This document shows positions 38,480 to 42,069 of a DNA stretch of 42,069 nucleotides, piece by piece (the first letter of the stretch is position 1; the number at the start of each line of letters is the position of its first letter). Made by a program: the position numbers and the translations under genes. The stretch is from NCBI GenBank assembly GCA_050260355.1, contig JBLNBZ010000016.1, positions 1 through 42,069 of the forward strand, in the 5' to 3' direction. Below the pieces are notes generated by a model. The model worked only from the letters and a program-made list of their open reading frames with translations, had not been told where the DNA came from and did not search any database. Source of the stretch: CADEFX01 sp050260355. GTDB taxonomy: Bacteria; Pseudomonadota; Alphaproteobacteria; Rhizobiales; Hyphomicrobiaceae.

Positions 38480-38935
38480 TTAGGAGAGCGTGACGACGCC
38501 GGTAGTGGCGTAGATCACGTTCCACTTGGCGCCGGTCCACTCGAGAAGCACCTGCTCGTTGGCAGCGTCGAGCACGAGGGCAGACACCACGTCGTTGGTG
38601 GAGAAGCCCGTCAGGCCGGCGGCACCGATCATCGCCAGCGAGGCGAGCTTGGCGAGCGCGGCCGCGGAGGCCACCGCCGTGCCCGAGCCCGTGATGGCGA
38701 CCGTCAGCCATTTGCGCTGACCGGCCCACTCGCCGTCCGGCAGATCGAAGATGGCGCCGGCAACGGCGGTCTTCAGCACCGTTTTGTAGCAGGCGAGCGT
38801 CACCGCCTTGGCCGCCGAGCTCGAGTCGAGCGTAAGCTCGTCCGCCGCCGGCGCCAGGTTGAGGTTGGTCTCCATGCCATCGATGAACTGCTCCTTCTCG
38901 AACTGGGAGCGGTGCATATTCTGGGCCTTGTACAT
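38480..38935 (-). CDS. Virion-like hypothetical protein, paralogue A
   Basis: A 151-residue protein, clearly related to the neighbour at 39103-39537. Both share LPDGE-x2-GQRK, GSGTAVASA-x-AL-x-KL, LVLDA-x-NEQVLLEWT and KWNV-x-YA-x2-GV. The first 20 residues differ. AGGAG lies 8 nt before ATG 38935. The beta-rich sequence beside head genes suggests a decoration or capsid-associated protein, but I do not recognise a named family. Confidence 0.75.
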   Translation of the reverse strand: MYKAQNMHRSQFEKEQFIDGMETNLNLAPAADELTLDSSSAAKAVTLACYKTVLKTAVAGAIFDLPDGEWAGQRKWLTVAITGSGTAVASAAALAKLASLAMIGAAGLTGFSTNDVVSALVLDAANEQVLLEWTGAKWNVIYATTGVVTLS

Positions 38936-39102
38936 GTCTCGTCTCCTGAAAGGGTGGGGCGGCCTGCGCGGTCGCGCTCCTCGGTCATCGATCTGTGGAC
39001 CTCGTTAAGCCACGTCGCGCATGTCACCCAGCCAAAGATTGAGGTTTGCGCAGAGAATTGCCGCACGGCTGTGGTGAGTCCGCAACAATGCGGCCACGGG
39101 GC

Positions 39103-39537
39103 TTATGAGACCGTGATTACGCCCGAGCTGGCGTAGAGCACGTTCCACTTGCCGGTGACGGTCCACTCGAGAAGCACCTGCTCATTGTTGGCGTCGAGCA
39201 CGAGAGCATCGATCGTGTCGAGGGTCTCACCCGACATGGCCAAGTGCACAAGCTTGCTGAGCGCGGAGGCCGAGGCCACCGCCGTGCCCGAGCCCGAGAT
39301 CTGCGCCTTGAGGTGCTTGCGCTGCCCCACGTACTCGCCGTCGGGCAGATTGAATTGGGCGCCCGAGGTGGCAGAGACCAGCACGGTGGTGTAGGCCTCC
39401 AGCGTGACCCCCACCGCCACCGCACCGAGCGTCAGCTGATCCTCGACCGGCGTCAGCTTCAAATTGTTGCGGAAGGATTGGCGCAACTTGGTGTGCGCCA
39501 GTGGAGTTATGAACCCCACGTCTCTCATCCTAAACAT
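39103..39537 (-). CDS. Virion-like hypothetical protein, paralogue B
   Basis: A 144-residue protein, tandem paralogue of 38480-38935. By eye about half of the aligned residues from residue 30 on are identical. A hairpin GTGG-CCGCA/TGCGG-CCAC (39071-39097) follows its stop, within a 167-bp gap with no other feature. GGAG lies 10 nt before ATG 39537. The function is unknown; it is probably structural by position. Confidence 0.75.
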   Translation of the reverse strand: MFRMRDVGFITPLAHTKLRQSFRNNLKLTPVEDQLTLGAVAVGVTLEAYTTVLVSATSGAQFNLPDGEYVGQRKHLKAQISGSGTAVASASALSKLVHLAMSGETLDTIDALVLDANNEQVLLEWTVTGKWNVLYASSGVITVS

Positions 39538-39576
39538 TGTTGGTATGCTCCGTTAAGACGAGCGTTGCTGTTTGCC

Positions 39577-39595
39577 CGAGCCACGACGTGGCTCG
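39577..39595. promoter_or_regulatory. 19-bp palindrome upstream of paralogue B
   Basis: CGAGCCACG-A-CGTGGCTCG is a perfect inverted repeat 40 bp before the ATG at 39537, inside the 155-bp gap 39538-39692. It may be an operator or an mRNA hairpin in the leader. No T-tract follows. Confidence 0.4.
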
Positions 39596-39692
39596 TGCGG
39601 CGCTGCGGCGACACGCGACCGGAAGGATCGTGCGGCGGCTCGTCTTCTCGGAGTACGCTACAAAGCACGCGGTGGGCGTTGGGCCCTTATGT

Positions 39693-39914
39693 TCAGTAAT
39701 AGACGCCGCGGTGGACCGACTCGATGCCGATCTCGCGCAGGTCTTGACCTTGCAGCGGCGCGTCGCTCTCGAGCGCGTCCTCGATCAAGGTCATCAGGGC
39801 GCGCATGGTGCGCGCCTCCAGCTTGTGGGTGTCGAGCGGCAGCGGGCCGAACCGGCTCTCGTAGTCGTCGAGAGCATCGCGCAGAGGCCCATGCCGAAGC
39901 GGCACGCGGCTCAT
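39693..39914 (-). CDS. Small hypothetical protein
   Basis: A 73-residue acidic, helical protein (LDTHKLEARTMRALMTLIEDALESDAPLQGQDLREIGIESV). Its ATG overlaps the stop of the zinc-ribbon-like gene (ATGA at 39914-39911). No family is recognised. Confidence 0.65.
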   Translation of the reverse strand: MSRVPLRHGPLRDALDDYESRFGPLPLDTHKLEARTMRALMTLIEDALESDAPLQGQDLREIGIESVHRGVYY

Positions 39915-40231
39915 GCCCGTTCCTCCGCGTCAGACAAATCGAGCATCCCGCGCAGCGGCAGGAGATTGAAAAATTTCAGAGTCGCGCTGCACTGATAAGA
40001 GCCGACCGTAGCGCCCTCGTAGCGCGTGCCATCCGCGTTGAAGAGATTGGAGATGATCTCGCCGCCAACGCGGGCGAGCGGATAGAAGCGGCCATCGCAC
40101 ACGCTGCATCTCAGCGCCTGCAGCGCCATGTCGCCACGCTCCGGCTGCAGCTTGGGCTCATCCAGAGCCTCCATGAGCAGCTCGAAGTCCTCGCGGGCGC
40201 TGCAATGCGGACAGGAGACGATCAGGCTCAT
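39911..40231 (-). CDS. Small protein with zinc-ribbon-like Cys pairs
   Basis: Read from ATG 40231 (MSLIVSCPHC...), 106 residues. CPHC near residue 7 and CSVC near 42 form a potential four-Cys zinc site. The C-terminal half is beta-rich (YPLARVGGEIISNLFNADGTRYEGATVGSYQCSATLKFF). It is coupled to the following small gene. A longer frame from 40273 has no better start signal. The function is unknown. Confidence 0.65.
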   Translation of the reverse strand: MSLIVSCPHCSAREDFELLMEALDEPKLQPERGDMALQALRCSVCDGRFYPLARVGGEIISNLFNADGTRYEGATVGSYQCSATLKFFNLLPLRGMLDLSDAEERA

Positions 40232-40489
40232 GCGCCATGCCATAACGGCGATCGCGCGCGCCGTCCAGTCCAACTAGACCGAGTGTGGCGAAGCCGCCAC
40301 GGCTCAGCGCGAAGTCAACGGTGCGTGGACTTTCCGCTTGCGGAGCATGCGCCGAGCTTCCATGCTCGCTCCCGCATCGTACGGTTGCGTCAGTCGAAGA
40401 CAGAGGGACATCGGCACTCACCGATGGACGACCGGCGGGGACCCGGCAACGGGGGATGCGGCAAGGGCGCCTGAAGCTTGCGGGAAGCT
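40232..40489 (-). other. Gap with hairpins
   Basis: No gene is seen in these 258 bp. A 6-bp hairpin CATCGG/CCGATG occurs near 40410-40427. At 40465-40498 a 14-bp stem (GGGCGC-C-TGAAGCTT with AAGCTTCAGCGCCC, one bulged C) is followed on the rightward strand by TTTGTTTTTG. This looks like a rightward terminator and overlaps the 3' end of the gene at 40490. The leftward strand lacks a T-tract. Confidence 0.5.
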
Positions 40490-40621
40490 TCAGCGCCCTT
40501 TGTTTTTGCGCGCCTCGAGCAGCATCAGTCCCACACCGATGAGCGCGCCCGCGCTCGACAAGATGAGCGACAGCACCAGCAGGCGCTGCGCCAGCGCATA
40601 CGTCTCAGTCACCGCTCGCAT
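40490..40621 (-). CDS. Tiny single-span membrane protein
   Basis: A 43-residue product from ATG 40621, or 40 residues from the GTG at 40612, which has AGGA 8 nt upstream. It has one hydrophobic segment (RLLVLSLILSSAGALIGVGLMLL) and a basic end (EARKNKGR). It overlaps the end of the metallopeptidase gene, so it is translationally coupled. The role is unknown; a small holin or antiholin-like protein is possible. Confidence 0.55.
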   Translation of the reverse strand: MRAVTETYALAQRLLVLSLILSSAGALIGVGLMLLEARKNKGR

Positions 40622-42069
40622 CCTGACCGATCCCCTCGAGGATGGACCTGGCCGCCTCGTTGGCGTTGGGGAAATGCTGCTTGAGCAGGGCCCGCCAGCC
40701 CTGACGCTCCGAGGTATGCAACGCGAACCAGTTGGAGAACGCCTCCGCCGCATGGCGCGAGGAATAGTCGTGGCCGATGTCGAAGCCGCCGCGGTAGTAC
40801 GCATCGGCGTGTCCCGTGCCCAGAGACTTGCGCGTCACCGCGCCGACGAAGTCGGCAAACACGTTGAGCTCGGAGGCGATCACCGGATCAGTGACCGCGC
40901 GTTGGCGCACCAGCGTATCGACCGCCTTCAGAAATGCCGGATTGCCGGCGAGCGCATATTCGGCCGCGCGATGCGCCGCCTCCTTGTCCGTGCTCGAGCT
41001 CAGATCGATGCCGAAGCGCTGCTGGAATGCAGCAAGCGCGGACTCCAGCGTCATCGTCAGCGCCTGCTCGGGCGCATAGCCCGCGGCAATCGCCTCGGTG
41101 TCGGTCGCCATTGCCTTGGCAAGACCGAAGCGCGGGCTCGCCGAATACTGCACGATGGTGCCGTCGGGCGTCGCCGCCGTGTCGAGATGATGGCCGAACT
41201 CGTGCCGAATCAGCACGCCATGATCGGAGCGCGTGACATCGAGCGTGCCCGGCGACAGGGTGCCGCTCGCGGGATCGTAGTAGGTGGGCCCGTCCGAGTT
41301 GTCGGAGAGCGTGATCTGGTCCGCACCGCGGATCGCGCGCTCCACGTCGGGTGTGACGGTGGCGCGCCGCCAGACGTGCTCCACCATGAGCCGCTCGCTC
41401 TCCGAGCGCACCGGCAGGCGCAGATGAGCGAGCTGCTCGACCGGTGCGCCACGCATCTCCGAGGCGATGCGGTTCAAAAGCGCCACCTGCTCGTCGGGCG
41501 ACATGGCCACGCGCAGCGGAGCATCGGGATCGTCGGGAGCGCGCGGCGGCGATTCGAGCTCGCGTGCTTTGTCCGCAGCGGTGCCAAGCGTGGCCCGCGT
41601 GCGCTCGATGTCGCCCTCGGTCGGACGCATCGGCGGCTTGGCCTTGCCGCGCTCGAGCCCCCTGACCCAAGTGCGACGCAGGTTGCCGCGCGCATCGCGG
41701 GCAAGCCAGCCGAGCTCCTGCGCCTCCAAGGTCAGCCGCGTCAATTGCGCCGGCGCCAGGCCCAACTCCTTCTGCAGATCGGCCAGCGCCGCGCGCGACA
41801 ATGAGCCGAGCGCGGTGCGTCCATCGGGGCGCCGGCGCGTGCCGGTGAGGCCTTCCAGATAATCGTAGAAGTCGGAGCGCTGCGTGGGCGTGGGCTCGGA
41901 CGAGGGCCGCCCGACCGGCCGCAGCGGCCGCGCGCTTTCAGCGACCACGCGCAAGCCGCGCCCGTGCTGGCGTACCCAGCCTGCAGCCTGCGCCTCGCGC
42001 AGCAGGCTCTCGATCTCCTGGCGCGAGACGCCGAGATCGCGCGCCAAAGCTCCTTGCGCACGCTGCGAC
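40605..42069 (-). CDS. Metallopeptidase-domain phage protein, N-terminus outside window
   Basis: The frame stays open to the right edge, so the gene is partial; I see 487 codons or so. Counting from a TTG at 42047, two similar winged-helix-like units lie at about 1-34 (LGVSRQEIESLLREAQAAGWVR) and 89-125 (LGLAPAQLTRLTLEAQELGWLA). A zinc peptidase domain then has HEFGHHLD at 282-289 and AEAFSNWFA at 434-442 as the probable third ligand. Such HExxH domains occur at the end of phage Mu F-like head proteins and polyvalent proteins. Position at the start of the head region suggests a role in head morphogenesis or host interference. Confidence 0.75.
   Translation of the reverse strand, partial: SQRAQGALARDLGVSRQEIESLLREAQAAGWVRQHGRGLRVVAESARPLRPVGRPSSEPTPTQRSDFYDYLEGLTGTRRRPDGRTALGSLSRAALADLQKELGLAPAQLTRLTLEAQELGWLARDARGNLRRTWVRGLERGKAKPPMRPTEGDIERTRATLGTAADKARELESPPRAPDDPDAPLRVAMSPDEQVALLNRIASEMRGAPVEQLAHLRLPVRSESERLMVEHVWRRATVTPDVERAIRGADQITLSDNSDGPTYYDPASGTLSPGTLDVTRSDHGVLIRHEFGHHLDTAATPDGTIVQYSASPRFGLAKAMATDTEAIAAGYAPEQALTMTLESALAAFQQRFGIDLSSSTDKEAAHRAAEYALAGNPAFLKAVDTLVRQRAVTDPVIASELNVFADFVGAVTRKSLGTGHADAYYRGGFDIGHDYSSRHAAEAFSNWFALHTSERQGWRALLKQHFPNANEAARSILEGIGQDASGD

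Noticed and set aside
1..42069. CRISPR array or rRNA genes
   Set aside because: No regularly spaced identical repeats with unique spacers and no rRNA-like conserved stretch were seen on either strand.
1..42069. Tailocin (headless tail particle) interpretation
   Set aside because: A capsid gene, a scaffold-like gene and connector genes are present in front of the tail module, so a complete phage is more likely.

Overview
The window looks like one end of a contractile-tailed prophage in a GC-rich alphaproteobacterium, with host chromosome at its left edge. The host call rests on two neighbouring leftward genes. One is an RpoH-type sigma factor carrying the RpoH box QKKLFFNLR. The other is an RluD-type pseudouridine synthase (HRLDKDTSG). 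This pair is common in Hyphomicrobiales-like genomes, but I cannot name a genus. I see no integrase, transposase, repressor, terminase or portal gene, so the phage continues beyond the right edge and the exact left junction is not proven.

Region by region. 1-2290 is host (rpoH, rluD). 2288-2572 is a divergent intergenic stretch with a cluster of 11-bp TTGCACCCGAG-type repeats; it is the likely host/prophage junction or a control region. 2573-7547 is a rightward block of tightly overlapping small genes: a J-domain protein, a metallophosphoesterase, a secreted cysteine-rich protein and many unknowns. 7599-42069 is leftward phage DNA with one opposing small gene. Read in the direction of transcription (right to left) it holds a partial metallopeptidase with HEFGH, small genes, a pair of duplicated virion-like proteins, a scaffold-like protein and the major capsid protein. 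Mu-like gp36/gp37/virion-morphogenesis genes follow. Then comes a tail module in the classical P2 order: V, spike tip, W, J, I, three fibre genes, sheath FI, tube FII, E/E' with a -1 frameshift, tape measure, U, X, D. A lysis segment follows (holin candidate, endolysin, i-spanin/o-spanin pair). Last is a nucleotide gene pair (NrdR-like zinc ribbon and dCTP deaminase).

The structural genes would build an icosahedral head and a contractile tail, and the lysis genes would release virions. Several standard tail parts are enlarged. The sheath carries an inserted stretch of about 270 residues with two tandem beta modules. The baseplate J protein carries an insert of about 80 residues, V has a helical N-terminal extension of about 190 residues, and the fibre locus holds three long genes. 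RNA structure is also notable. Terminator-like hairpins facing left sit just upstream of scaffold, capsid, sheath and tube; a triple hairpin array follows the capsid gene; and an unexplained three-way-junction element lies upstream of the NrdR-like/dcd pair.

All calls come from reading the translated sequence and visible motifs. No database search was run.
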